Below are positions 24,731-33,700 of a stretch of DNA of 64,000 nt, one piece after another. The position numbers were made by a program, and so were the translations under genes. The DNA comes from Candidatus Villigracilis adiacens (lineage in GTDB: Bacteria; Chloroflexota; Anaerolineae; Anaerolineales; Villigracilaceae): the NCBI GenBank assembly GCA_016703605.1, contig JADJBU010000022.1:186001-250000 (forward strand), given 5' to 3'. Under the pieces are notes generated by a model, which was not told where the DNA came from, did no database searches, and saw only the letters and a program-made list of their open reading frames with translations. Each line of letters starts with the position of its first letter. The first letter of the stretch is position 1.

Positions 24731-24739
24731 CCAGCCGCC

Positions 24740-25423
24740 ATGAAACTATCAGTCATAATCCCTGTTTACAATGAAGTTGAAAGTATCGAAACCATCCTGA
24801 AGCGCGTCCAGGCGACCAAGAAAGCCCATGAGATCATCCTTGTGGATGACGGCTCAAAGGACGGCACCCGCGATATTTTGAAGAAGATGGATGGAAAAAA
24901 AGGATTGCGCGTGATCCTACACGAGAAGAACCAGGGCAAGGGGGCGGCTGTCCGCACGGGCATGAACGCCGCTTCCGGCGATGTGCTTCTGATCCAGGAT
25001 GCCGACCTCGAGTACGATCCGCGCGACTATCCCGAACTGCTGCGCCCCATCGAAGAAGGCCTTGCGGACGTGGTCTACGGTTCGCGTTTTCTCGGCAGGG
25101 CGCACCGTGTCACCATGTTCTGGCATCTGATGGCGAATAAACTGCTCACGCTGATGACGAATATTCTCTACGATACGATCCTGACCGATATGGAGACTGG
25201 CTATAAGGTTTTTCGCAGGCAGGTCATTGAGGGGATGGTCATCCGCGCCAACAGTTTCAACTTCGAGCCGGAGTTCACCGCCAAGATTCTGAAACGCAAA
25301 TACCGCATCTTCGAGGTTCCGATCACCTTCAACCCCCGCGATTACTCGCAGGGGAAGAAGATCAAACTCCACGACGCGTTCGAGGCGGTCTGGGCGTTGA
25401 TCAAATACAGGTTTGTGGATTAG
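24740..25423 (+). CDS. GT2 glycosyltransferase, dolichol-phosphate mannosyltransferase-like
   Basis: 227 aa GT-A fold without membrane helices: KLSVIIPVYNEVESIETIL (residues 2-20), the nucleotide-binding DDGSKDGT (about 38-45), and the metal motif LLIQDADLEYDP (about 84-95, DAD in place of DxD). GSRFLG and METGYKVFRR match DPM1-like enzymes that transfer a sugar from GDP- or UDP-sugar to polyprenyl phosphate for surface glycan assembly. It stands alone, with a -10 almost at the start codon. Confidence 0.93.
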   Translation: MKLSVIIPVYNEVESIETILKRVQATKKAHEIILVDDGSKDGTRDILKKMDGKKGLRVILHEKNQGKGAAVRTGMNAASGDVLLIQDADLEYDPRDYPELLRPIEEGLADVVYGSRFLGRAHRVTMFWHLMANKLLTLMTNILYDTILTDMETGYKVFRRQVIEGMVIRANSFNFEPEFTAKILKRKYRIFEVPITFNPRDYSQGKKIKLHDAFEAVWALIKYRFVD

Positions 25424-25636
25424 AGGACGTTCATTGAGTCTTAAACCGAAGGCAATGCGCCACGGGCTATTCACAACTGAGGTTACGCAGTGTGTCGCGC
25501 CATACGGGAGGAAGAGCCCAATAAATTGGGCGAATCTACGAGTGAAACGAGTCTATTTCAGGCTGGTGCGCCCCCCCCTCGCGTATCTGCGGCGGGAAAA
25601 GAACTTATTCCGAGTATCGCAAATCGCCTTACAAAT
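25424..25636. other. Intergenic region, nothing identified
   Basis: No ORF with support. GGTTACGCAGTG near 25481 resembles CCTTACGCAGTAG near 37706, so this may hold decayed repeat sequence. Confidence 0.3.
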
Positions 25637-25715
25637 TGTCACCCTTCGTGGCGCAAGGCGCCACGAAGGGTCTCTGAGACAATCGTAGAGATGCTTCGCT
25701 TCGCTCAGCATGACA
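25637..25715. repeat. Dispersed inverted-repeat element (TGTCA...TGACA family)
   Basis: TGTCACCCTTCGTGG at the left, CTTCGCTTCGCTCAGCATGACA at the right in shortened view, with an inner CGTGGCGCAAGGCGCCACG hairpin. Related to 6364-6433 and 37601-37682. The remaining bases to 25886 hold no gene; a word shared with 28989-29012 (inverted) occurs near 25770. Confidence 0.7.
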
Positions 25716-25886
25716 TCTAAGAGTGTTAGGCAATTAAAGTTGCCTTGAATACAAGATTCTCTGTGGCGAAAAGGGTTAAGAAACAGTCTCCCAGGCAGCC
25801 GAAAGGTGCGCCCGTCATGCAAAAAACGCCGCATTATAGAACTATCAGAATCTATCGTAATTCCGCGCAATTTCCGCGCCCTCTTT

Positions 25887-25892
25887 TATAAT
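25887..25892 (+). promoter_or_regulatory. -10 element, sigma factor gene
   Basis: TATAAT 8 bases before ATG 25901, predicting a transcript with almost no leader. Confidence 0.5.
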
Positions 25893-25900
25893 CGTGGCGT

Positions 25901-26539
25901 ATGAAATCACGCGCCAACGAAACCTGGCTTGCAGACCTGCACGGCACGGGACCCGATCATGAAGAAGCCCTGGGAGACCTGCGGGCAATCATTGAAAAAG
26001 GGCTGCCTTATGCGCTCTCTCGCTGGCTGCCTTCCGACGATCCGCTTTTTCAGCCTCTTGTCGAGGAGGTCGCCCAGGAAACCCTGTTGCGGGTATTGGA
26101 CCAATTGAATACCTTTGAGGGGCGCAGCCTGTTTACCACCTGGGTTCACAAGATCGCCATTCGCATCGCCCTGACCGAACTTCGGCGCAAACGCTGGCGC
26201 GACGCCTCCCTCGATGAATTAACGGAAAACGAAGATGCCCCCCCTCCTCCCGGCTTGCTTGCCGATCCGCAAGCCTCTCCCGAGACCTCTGCCGAACGCA
26301 AGGACATGATCGTCCGGGTCAGGCGGATTCTGGAGGAGGAATTGACCCCCAAACAGCGCGAGGCGCTCGTCCTGCTCGGTCTGCAGGATGTTCCCATGGA
26401 GGAGGCAGCCCGTAAGATGAAGACCAACCGCAACGCGCTCTACAAACTCCTTCACGACGCCCGCCTGCGGCTCAAGAAACGGCTCGCGCTCGAGGACCTC
26501 TCCCCCCAGGACCTGCTGCTTGCCTTCGAACAGAAATAA
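25901..26539 (+). CDS. Sigma-70 family (ECF-like) RNA polymerase sigma factor
   Basis: 212 aa. Region 2 spans about residues 45-100, with EEVAQETLLRVLDQLNTFEGRSLFTTWVHKI and the -10-binding ELRRKRWRD. An acidic linker with PPPPG follows, then region 4 (about 140-195), with LTPKQREALVLLGLQDVPMEEAA and a helix-turn-helix ending LHDARLRLKKRL. It directs RNA polymerase to a small regulon. The following gene encodes a zinc-finger anti-sigma-like protein, so its activity is probably held back post-translationally. ECF subgroup not determined. Confidence 0.9.
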   Translation: MKSRANETWLADLHGTGPDHEEALGDLRAIIEKGLPYALSRWLPSDDPLFQPLVEEVAQETLLRVLDQLNTFEGRSLFTTWVHKIAIRIALTELRRKRWRDASLDELTENEDAPPPPGLLADPQASPETSAERKDMIVRVRRILEEELTPKQREALVLLGLQDVPMEEAARKMKTNRNALYKLLHDARLRLKKRLALEDLSPQDLLLAFEQK

Positions 26540-26583
26540 ACCTGCGAGTAAGATTAACTTTTTATTAATCGTCTCAATCCCAG

Positions 26584-26883
26584 ATGAACATCGGACAATT
26601 AATCAACCGAATTCGAAATCGAACCGCCACCCAGCCGGACCTGACCGACGAAGTGGTGCTTAAGTTCGTTCACGTCCTCGAGCACATCGAAGACGAAGAT
26701 TTATCCTGCGCAGACATCTACACGATCCTGGATGAATTCGTCGAGAACGAGGTGGCGGGCGGCGACAAGCACAAGCTATCCCCCCTCATCCACGAACACC
26801 TCGACCTGTGTTCAGAGTGCTGCGACGAATACGAGGCGCTGCTCGCTGTGGTAGAAAACACCGGCGCAGACAAAATAAAATGA
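26584..26883 (+). CDS. Anti-sigma-factor-like zinc-finger protein
   Basis: 99 aa, soluble. HEHLDLCSECCDEYEALL near residues 76-93 gives the H-x3-C-x2-C pattern of zf-HC2 anti-sigma proteins. It lies 44 bases after the sigma gene on the same strand. No membrane helix is present, so any signal would be cytoplasmic. The first 60 residues are helical and acidic. A binding role to the adjacent sigma factor is inferred from context. Confidence 0.75.
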   Translation: MNIGQLINRIRNRTATQPDLTDEVVLKFVHVLEHIEDEDLSCADIYTILDEFVENEVAGGDKHKLSPLIHEHLDLCSECCDEYEALLAVVENTGADKIK

Positions 26884-26908
26884 CGGGCTTTTTAGTCCCG
26901 TCATTTTT
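26877..26908. terminator. Bidirectional terminator
   Basis: TGACGGG (26881-26887) and CCCGTCA (26897-26903), with A-run before and TTTTT after. Serves the anti-sigma gene and the convergent DUF1684 gene. Confidence 0.8.
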
Positions 26909-26909
26909 C

Positions 26910-27416
26910 TTACCCGTGAAATAACTTCTCACCCGCGCGGACCGCGACCTTCAACCGGTTCTCCGCCGGAGTGATCGGGCAGGACCACATCTCATTGTAG
27001 GCGCAGTATGGGTTATAGGACAGGTTGAAGTCGATGAAAAAGCGCCCGCCGGGAAGAGGCTCCAGGTCGAGATAACGCCCTGCGGGATAGGTCTCGCTCC
27101 CCGCCAAAGAATCCACGAAGGGCAGAAAGAACCCATGCTCGCTGCGATAGATCGTCAACTCGGCGGTTTGCCCGTCCACAAAAAAGGAAAACCTTCCAAA
27201 TCGTTGATAGCGCTGCGCCCCGCCCGTCGAAGTCTGCATGTCGAACGCATCCTTGACCGGGTATTCCTCCACCTTCACCTCGAACCGCAGCGACTCGTTC
27301 TCCGGAAAATATTTCAACCCTTGAAAAGTCCGCCGCTGATCCCGCGTCAACGGGCTTTGCGGGTGGTCCTTGAAAAACTCGTCCTTCTGCTCTCGAAACG
27401 CATCCAAATCGGTCAT
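26910..27416 (-). CDS. DUF1684 family protein
   Basis: 168 aa from ATG 27416, chosen because AAGGAG lies just upstream. The start TDLDAFREQKDEFFKDHPQS and the C-terminal region GRYLDLEPLPGGRFFIDFNL and YNPYCAYNEMWSCPITPAEN are characteristic of DUF1684, a beta-rich fold of unknown biochemical function found across bacteria and haloarchaea. The conserved Asn, Tyr and Cys near residues 137-147 suggest a ligand site. No signal peptide. Monocistronic between convergent and divergent neighbours. Confidence 0.88.
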   Translation of the reverse strand: MTDLDAFREQKDEFFKDHPQSPLTRDQRRTFQGLKYFPENESLRFEVKVEEYPVKDAFDMQTSTGGAQRYQRFGRFSFFVDGQTAELTIYRSEHGFFLPFVDSLAGSETYPAGRYLDLEPLPGGRFFIDFNLSYNPYCAYNEMWSCPITPAENRLKVAVRAGEKLFHG

Positions 27417-27519
27417 GGTCTCTCCTTGAACATCAGACACTCAGCCCGGTCAATTTCTTACAGCCGCCCTTGCCAATTCCATCCCTTTATGCTATTTTTA
27501 GACTGGTAGAGGATACCGA

Positions 27520-27906
27520 ATGAATTTAAAACAAAAAACGGTCATGATCATCGAAGACGAAGCCGACGCCGCGGAACTCTTCTCCGAAATGATGCGCATC
27601 AACGGTTTCCGCGTCATCAAAATGTTTTCCAGCGCGCCCGCCATCCCCATCATCAACCAGGAAAAACCGGATGTCATCCTGCTCGACGTCATGATGCCCG
27701 ACATCTCCGGGCTGGAAGTGTTGCGCTACATCCGGCGCGAACCGGAACTCTCCGCCATACCGGTCATCATCCTCTCCGCCAAAAGTATGCCGGGCGACAT
27801 CAAAACCGGCATCGAAGCCGGAGCGTCGCTCTACCTCACAAAACCCGTTGGTTTCCAGGACCTCAAAAATGCGGTCGAACTGGTGCTTTCCGAGGCGTCG
27901 AAATAA
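27520..27906 (+). CDS. Single-domain response regulator (CheY-like receiver)
   Basis: 128 aa, receiver only. Acidic pair EDE (residues 12-14), phosphoacceptor Asp in VILLDVMMPD (about residue 53), Thr/Ser switch in ILSAKS and Lys in LTKPVG (about 107). No output domain, so it must act by protein contact or in a phosphorelay. Histidine kinases are encoded 8-16 kb away. thpR follows after 12 bases. Confidence 0.95.
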   Translation: MNLKQKTVMIIEDEADAAELFSEMMRINGFRVIKMFSSAPAIPIINQEKPDVILLDVMMPDISGLEVLRYIRREPELSAIPVIILSAKSMPGDIKTGIEAGASLYLTKPVGFQDLKNAVELVLSEASK

Positions 27907-27918
27907 ACCGGCAAAGCA

Positions 27919-28497
27919 ATGAATCAGGTCCGCGCCTTCATCGCCATCGATCTTCCCCCCAGCCTCCAATCATCAATCGAACTCAACCTGACCCGCCTGC
28001 GTCAGGCGCTGGGCGACGAACTGATCCGCTGGACTCCGCCCGAAAACATGCACCTGACCCTGAAATTCCTGGGAAACGTGCCCGCCGCCCACATCGGATT
28101 CCTGAAACAGATGACCACCCAAGCCGCGGGACAAGTCTCCCCATTCGACCTGACCATAAGCGGACTCGGCTCCTTCCCCAACCCCAAGCGGATTCGCGTC
28201 CTTTGGGCGGGGATCCACGCTGGAAGCGAGTTGACCCGCCTCCAGCGCGGCATCGAAGCGGGCGCGGCAAACCTCGGGCGCGAAAAGGACGAGCGTCCCT
28301 TTTCCCCGCATCTCACCGTGGCGCGCGTCCGCCAGGGCATGGATGAAAATTCATTACGCACGGTGCGCAACGCTGTCGCAACATTTCAACTTGGCAGGAT
28401 CGGGACAGCCAGAGTAGAATCCGTCCACCTATACAGAAGCGACCTGCACACAGACGGGTCGACCTATACCAAATTATTTTCCGCCCCACTGAGGTGA
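27919..28497 (+). CDS. thpR: RNA 2',3'-cyclic 3'-phosphodiesterase (2H family)
   Basis: 192 aa with both 2H motifs: HLTLKFLG (about residues 44-51) and HLTVARVR (about 132-139). The start RAFIAIDLPPSLQSSIE is typical. The enzyme opens 2',3'-cyclic phosphates on RNA to 2'-phosphomonoesters. rtcB, another enzyme acting on 2',3'-cyclic phosphate ends, lies at 55.2 kb but is not linked in an operon. It lies between a receiver gene and rsfS. Confidence 0.93.
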   Translation: MNQVRAFIAIDLPPSLQSSIELNLTRLRQALGDELIRWTPPENMHLTLKFLGNVPAAHIGFLKQMTTQAAGQVSPFDLTISGLGSFPNPKRIRVLWAGIHAGSELTRLQRGIEAGAANLGREKDERPFSPHLTVARVRQGMDENSLRTVRNAVATFQLGRIGTARVESVHLYRSDLHTDGSTYTKLFSAPLR

Positions 28498-28500
28498 CCC

Positions 28501-28845
28501 CTGAATGCACTAAATCTCGCGCGCGACATCGTCGACGCACTCGAAGATAAAAAAGGCGAAGACATCGTCCTGCTCGACATCAAAGAGATAGCCTCTTTTA
28601 CCGATTACTTCATCATCTGCACCGGAACCAGCGACCGCATGTTGGACGCCCTGGCTTCCACCGCCATGGACGAAATAAAAAGAAAACACAAAAAGAAGTC
28701 AAGGAAGCAGGGACTCGCCCGCGACGGCTGGGTGGTGGTCGACTTCGGCGACGTTGTCGTTCACCTGCTCTCGCCGGACCAGCGCGACTACTACCAGATC
28801 GAAGAACTCTGGGAGGATGGGAAAGTTCTCCTGCGCTTGAAATAG
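28501..28845 (+). CDS. rsfS: Ribosomal silencing factor RsfS, CTG start
   Basis: 114 aa. RsfS binds uL14 of the large subunit and blocks subunit joining in starvation. The conserved N-terminus (LARDIVDALEDKKGEDIVLLDIKEIASFTDYF) and the C-terminal GWVVVDFGDVVVHLLSPDQRDYY-like segment are present. In this frame the stop of thpR lies at 28495-28497 and the only possible start upstream of the conserved part is CTG 28501, 4 bases after GAGGTGA. The first in-frame ATG (28639) would delete a third of the domain. The CTG start is therefore inferred unless a base is wrong. Confidence 0.9.
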   Translation: MNALNLARDIVDALEDKKGEDIVLLDIKEIASFTDYFIICTGTSDRMLDALASTAMDEIKRKHKKKSRKQGLARDGWVVVDFGDVVVHLLSPDQRDYYQIEELWEDGKVLLRLK

Positions 28846-28847
28846 AA

Positions 28848-28879
28848 AAATCCCGCAGGCTTCAGCCCTGCGGGATTTT
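28848..28879 (+). terminator. Terminator of thpR-rsfS
   Basis: AATCCCGCAGG (28849-28859) and CCTGCGGGATT (28867-28877) around a small loop, followed by TT. Confidence 0.8.
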
Positions 28880-28899
28880 CATTTAAGAACCCATCTTGG

Positions 28900-28989
28900 T
28901 ATTACAGCGCAAGATCACGCTCAAAGCTGCCGTCCTCGGCGGCGGGTTGCGCCAGAATCCTGCGCAGGGAGCAACCTTGCGCTGTAATA
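28900..28989. repeat. 90-bp element with perfect 14-bp terminal inverted repeats
   Basis: TATTACAGCGCAAG (28900-28913) and CTTGCGCTGTAATA (28976-28989). Inside are GGTTGC/GCAACC and GCGC/GCGC hairpin arms. Intergenic, no ORF, no clear target-site duplication. The rest of the gap to 29103 shows no gene. Confidence 0.7.
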
Positions 28990-29103
28990 TTAGAGACTGT
29001 TTCTTAACTCTTTTTTGCCGCCTAGCATGGACTTAAAAACGCGGAACAACATTCATGCCGCCCTGCAATGGCGAGATGAATCTCACAGTACCGCGCAAGG
29101 CGG

Positions 29104-30078
29104 CTATTGATTGAATTCGTAATGCTTCGTCAGCGTATAGGTGATGTAATTCTCCCAAAGCGCCTCAACCAGGTCCTCTTTGTAATCGTGGGAGGAAAAT
29201 GTCTGGAGCACCATGCGTCCCTCCAGGCAGGAAGCCAGGGTGCCGTAATCGTTATTGCGGTTGGGGAATAATCCGCCCACCAATACCGCATCCCCTCCCG
29301 AACCGAGTTCGATCAGGTCGCCCGCATCGCCGAACCAAACGGGGTACGGATACGACGGAGGCTCCACTGTGTTCGGCGTGGAAAGCAGTGGATGCGTTTT
29401 ATCCAGCCAGTAGATCGAGTAATCAAAGGGATCGTAATTGCGGTCGCGCCACCAATCGCGGAACAGGGTCACGCCGCAGTCGCGCATAATCGGCGCGACC
29501 TTCCCATTGACGACATCGTCCAGGTACCAGATTTCGATGATGACCGCCCCGCCGTTGTTGATATGGTCGTACATCACCTCGAACATCTCGCCGCTGAACG
29601 AGTCCCGGTCTTCCGCCGCCACAATCATCAGGTCCCATTCTGTGGCAGAATTGGCGTGACTGAGAAAATCGCCAAGCGCGTCGCCCACATTGATGACCCT
29701 GCCGCCGGAAAAACTCATGGCGTTGACGACGCGGGTGACGATTGGCACATACGCCGGGTTGCCCACTATATCTTCATAGATGAGGATATTCGACGCCTTG
29801 ATAAGTTCGCTCGTATCCAATGGGGGCGCCTCGGTTGCGGGAGCCGGGGCAGGCTCTGTGGCTTCCGCCTGGGGCGGGGGTTCCTGCGTCGGAGCCGGTT
29901 GAGCGGCATTCATCGTCGCCTGTTGTATTGCCAGGCTGGTCTGCTGAACCGCCACCGCCATTTGCGTAGCCTGCAGTGAAAGGTCTTCGCCGGGCTGGGA
30001 ATCGGTACCGGGAATATTGCACGCCAGGGCCGCCGTCAACAACACAGCAGCCGCCAAAAGCCATTTCGAGTGTTTCAT
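29104..30078 (-). CDS. Hypothetical lipoprotein
   Basis: 324 aa. Lipoprotein signal with lipobox TAALAC (lipid Cys at residue 20), then a Gln/Ala coiled segment, a Pro/Ala/Glu linker (about 65-95), and a globular domain (about 95-320) with alternating beta and helix, including ASNILIYEDIVGNPAYVPIV and DLMIVAAEDRDSFSGEMFEV. The pattern is reminiscent of glutamine-amidotransferase-like or DUF4350-like folds, but no catalytic Cys-His pair is evident. It should face outward from the membrane. Role unknown; the next gene on this strand is ndk upstream, 150 bases away. Confidence 0.75.
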   Translation of the reverse strand: MKHSKWLLAAAVLLTAALACNIPGTDSQPGEDLSLQATQMAVAVQQTSLAIQQATMNAAQPAPTQEPPPQAEATEPAPAPATEAPPLDTSELIKASNILIYEDIVGNPAYVPIVTRVVNAMSFSGGRVINVGDALGDFLSHANSATEWDLMIVAAEDRDSFSGEMFEVMYDHINNGGAVIIEIWYLDDVVNGKVAPIMRDCGVTLFRDWWRDRNYDPFDYSIYWLDKTHPLLSTPNTVEPPSYPYPVWFGDAGDLIELGSGGDAVLVGGLFPNRNNDYGTLASCLEGRMVLQTFSSHDYKEDLVEALWENYITYTLTKHYEFNQ

Positions 30079-30228
30079 GTCAACTCCTCTTTGGGAATAA
30101 TTGCGCGCGAGCCTTCAATGCCATTATATGACCTCGCCGCCAAAATAAACATTTCAGGTAAATTCCCGTATCAAAAAAGCAGCCCCTTTTGCAGGAGGCT
30201 GCCTTCAAAAACCCGCAGACCGGGCAGG

Positions 30229-30681
30229 TTATTTCTCGAACACCCACGCATCCACGGCGCGCGTCCAATCCACCAGTTCCTCTTTCTTGAACCAGAGCGC
30301 GGTTTCACGTTCGCCGGTTTCGGGTTTGTCTGAGGCATGGATCAGGTTGCGCCCCACCTCCAGGGCGAAATCATGGCGGATGGTGCCGGGCGCGGCTTCG
30401 ACCGGCTTGGTTGAGCCAACCGTCTGCCGCACGGCTGCAACGGCGCTGGGACCCTCCCACACCATCGCCATCACCGGCGCGGATGTGATGTAGGAGATCA
30501 AGCCGTCGTAAAAAGGTTTCCCTTTGTGTTCGGCGTAATGCGTCTCCGCCAGCGATTGGCTGACCTGGATGAATTTCGCGCCGACCAGGCGCAGCCCGCG
30601 GCGTTCGAAACGGGCGATCAGTTCACCGATCAAGCCGCGCTGGACACCATCGGGTTTTACAAGTACGAGCGTTCTTTCCAC
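30229..30681 (-). CDS. ndk: Nucleoside diphosphate kinase
   Basis: 150 aa from GTG 30681, fixed by GGAGG 8 bases upstream; this gives the usual length (VERTLVLVKPDGVQRGLIGE). The phosphohistidine is in NLIHASDKPETG (His near residue 116). It equilibrates nucleoside triphosphates using ATP. The pocket segment TIRHDFAL replaces the common IRGDFA. It lies between the lipoprotein and the TPR gene, all on the minus strand. Confidence 0.96.
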   Translation of the reverse strand: MERTLVLVKPDGVQRGLIGELIARFERRGLRLVGAKFIQVSQSLAETHYAEHKGKPFYDGLISYITSAPVMAMVWEGPSAVAAVRQTVGSTKPVEAAPGTIRHDFALEVGRNLIHASDKPETGERETALWFKKEELVDWTRAVDAWVFEK

Positions 30682-30708
30682 TGAGTTCCTCCAAAAAAGA
30701 TTGTTCAC

Positions 30709-30743
30709 AAAATCTGACAGGTCCTGGAGACCTGTCAGATTTT
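30709..30743. repeat. Dispersed palindrome, ACCTGACAGGTCT family, copy 2
   Basis: Perfect arms AAAATCTGACAGGTC / GACCTGTCAGATTTT around CTGGA. It can serve as a terminator of the TPR gene on the minus strand. Compared with 10772-10804 a C-G pair is replaced by T-A, keeping the stem. Confidence 0.75.
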
Positions 30744-30747
30744 ATTA

Positions 30748-33700
30748 TTACCGAATTAATTCTTCCGCCTTATTGTAGGCGTCGAGCGCTTCCTTCAAGC
30801 GGTTCGCCCGCATATAGGCGTCTCCGAGCGTCTGCCAGATGCCAACCTCAACCGGGTAACGATACAGGGATTCTGTAAGATGCCCGATGATTTCCTCGAG
30901 ATGTTTCCCGCGCTTGATCAATTTACCGTAATGATTGAGAGCCTCGGGAATGTCGCCGCGGTCGAGTTCAGACTTGGCGAGATTCAAAGCATTAACCGCC
31001 GACTGTCCTTCCGGTTTTCGTCCATGCGGCAGCCCCTGTTTCGCGGGCGCCTTCTTCCTCCCGCCCGAAGAACCCGGCTCGGGCGCGGGCGGGTTTTGCA
31101 CCAACCTCTGGCTCGGACGTTCGCGCGCGGGGGGGTCCGGCTCCTTTGAGGCGGCTGCCGCAACAGGATGCCAGTCTGCGGGCGAGGTCGGGCGAGGCGC
31201 AGCCAACCGTCCGCCTTCCGCCTCCCATTGCTCGCGATGAGACCAGGGCGGCAGGTCCGAAAGTTCGTCGCCTTCCTTTTCATCCTCCGCGCCTTGCAGC
31301 CAGTCGGGCAGGTCTGCGCTCAATGAAACCGGCGCGAGGTCATCTTTCACGGCCGCGGGGTTCCATTCATCCTCCACTTCATCCGCGGCTTGACTTGTAC
31401 CGTCCAGCCAGCCCGGCAGATCGCCGGTAGTCTTTTCACTGACCGGCGGCGCGGCAACAGGCGATATGGGCGCGCGCAAAATTGCAGGGTCAATATCCAG
31501 ACCCGGCTCATCGTCCAATCCGCTCAACCACTCGGTAAGGTCCTGGTTTTGAACAAGTTCCTCCTCCGATTTGGCTTTGGCGTCTTCCCCGTCGCCAAGG
31601 TCGCTCAACCAGCCCGCCAAACTCGAGGTATTCAACGCGGGCGAGGAAGTTTCCTGCGCCGGTTCGGATTCGCTCAACCATTCGGGGATCGCGCCGCGTA
31701 CCAATGGCTGCTCATCCTCTGGTTTCATCCAACCGGGCAGGTCCTCCGCTTTTGGGCCGCCTTCGATATCATTGATCCATGCGCCGGTCTGATCCGTATC
31801 AGCCGGGGCGGACGAACCGCTCTCGAATTGGGCGAAGAATTCTTCGCCGACATTTTGAGCGTTCGCGCTCCAATCTGACGGAAGCGGTTCGGACTCAGCC
31901 GGAGCCTTGCCCACCGCCTGAGCCTGGGCAACCCACTCGGGCGGAGTCTCGCTGCGCTTGTTCGGGTCGGTGACAAGTTCCTCGGGTTTCGCGCCGTGCT
32001 TTGCCGCAAGCGACTCGAGCCACGCTACCGCGTCATCCTGTTCCTGGGCAGACGCGCCAAGGCTTTCGATGTTCGCGGCTGGCGTTTGAGCCGGAGCCTG
32101 TGCTGGGGTCTGCGCCCCGGCATTTTGCGCCTGGGCAACCCACTCGGGCGGAGTCTCGCTGCGTTTGTTCGGGTCGGTGACGAGTTCCTCGGGTTTCGCG
32201 CCATGCTTCGCCGCAAGCGACTCAAGCCACGCCACCGCGTCATCCTGTTCCTGGGCAGACGCGCCAAGACTCTCGATGTTTGGGGCAGACGTCTCTTTTA
32301 CCGGCTGTTCGGCTGGGCTTAACCAATCGGGCAGGCTGGCAGGTTCGGCAGGCGACGATTCATCCGCCGCGCCATCAGGCATGGTGGATGCCGCTGCCGC
32401 CGCGCCAAGACCGGCGAGCCAGTCGGGCGTATCGCCTTCGGCGGCGGGCTCTTCTCCCGCTGCCTTCAACCAGTCCGGCGTCTCGGCAGCGGATGCGAGA
32501 GGCTCAGGCTGTGCTGGTTCTTCGGTGGAGGTTCCGCTTGCATCCTTTAACCAGTCTGGCAGACCGCTGGATGGGGTGGAGGCTCCTTCGAAGGGATCGA
32601 ACGAAGAGTCGAGGTTGGTGAGAAAATCGGGCGTTTCGATGCTGGGGGCCGGTTCGGTTTTAAGGGCGGGCGACGCCGATGGAGTTTGAGATTTCAGCCA
32701 ATCGGGGATATCCGCCTGGACCAGTCCATCGCCGCCGGGTTCTTCATCGAAAATGGAGGATGGGGTTTCGGGACCGCTGGAAGAGCCCCAGCCGGCATCG
32801 CGCAAAAAGTCTGGGATGCCTTCCCCAGCCTGGGGTGTGGAACCAAGCCCGGTCGGGGTCCGAAGCGTTTCATCGGTTCCTGAAGAGCGCAGCCAGTCGG
32901 GTTGGTCCTCGTTCAAGGGCAGTCCGTTTCCGAGGGGAGCCACGGAGGAAAAGCCGAGCGAGGCGTTGTTCCAATCCTGCCCCATCTGCACTTCCTCGCC
33001 GGAATATTCGAAGCGTTCCAAATTGATCGAAGCGTCGGAGACCTCGGCGGTCTGGAAGAGGGAGCCTTTTGCGAAATTGGAATAGGGATCGAGTTCGGCG
33101 ACATGGGCGCGGTAGACCTGCGTGCTTTCAGCGCCGGTGGATGCGGGGATCAGGTCGACCATGATGCGGTTGGCGTCGAAGGTGTAGGCGTAGCGTTTGA
33201 TCAACTGGGTGCAGAGATCGGTGGCATCGGCGCGCTGCCCGCTTTTGAAATAGGAATAGGCGAGAAGCAATTGCATGTCGACGCGCTGGGGGTCGGTGGC
33301 AAGGACCGCGCGGATTTCGGCAATTGCCTGCGGGTACAGCTCGCCATGCACGTAGATGCGGGCAAGCGCGCCGCGGCTCATGCGCACCTTGGGCGGTTCC
33401 ATGCCGTCGCGCCTTCCGTACAGGCGTTGAAGTTCGCCCTGGATGGCGGCGTTCGACGATTGGACTTCGTAGGCGCGTTCCATGTGCCAGATGGCGTCGT
33501 CGAGTTTGCCTTCCTCGTCGCGGATGATGCTCAAGCCGACATGCGCCACGAAATCATCCGGCGCTGCCATCAGCAGGCGCCCGAAAATATCCACGGCTTC
33601 GGCGTAACGCCGGGCCTCAAGGTAGGCTTTGCCAAGCAGCCGGTAGGTTTCGAGATGTTTGGGAAAGGTTTTCAGGATATGGCGGCAATGAGCGATCGCC

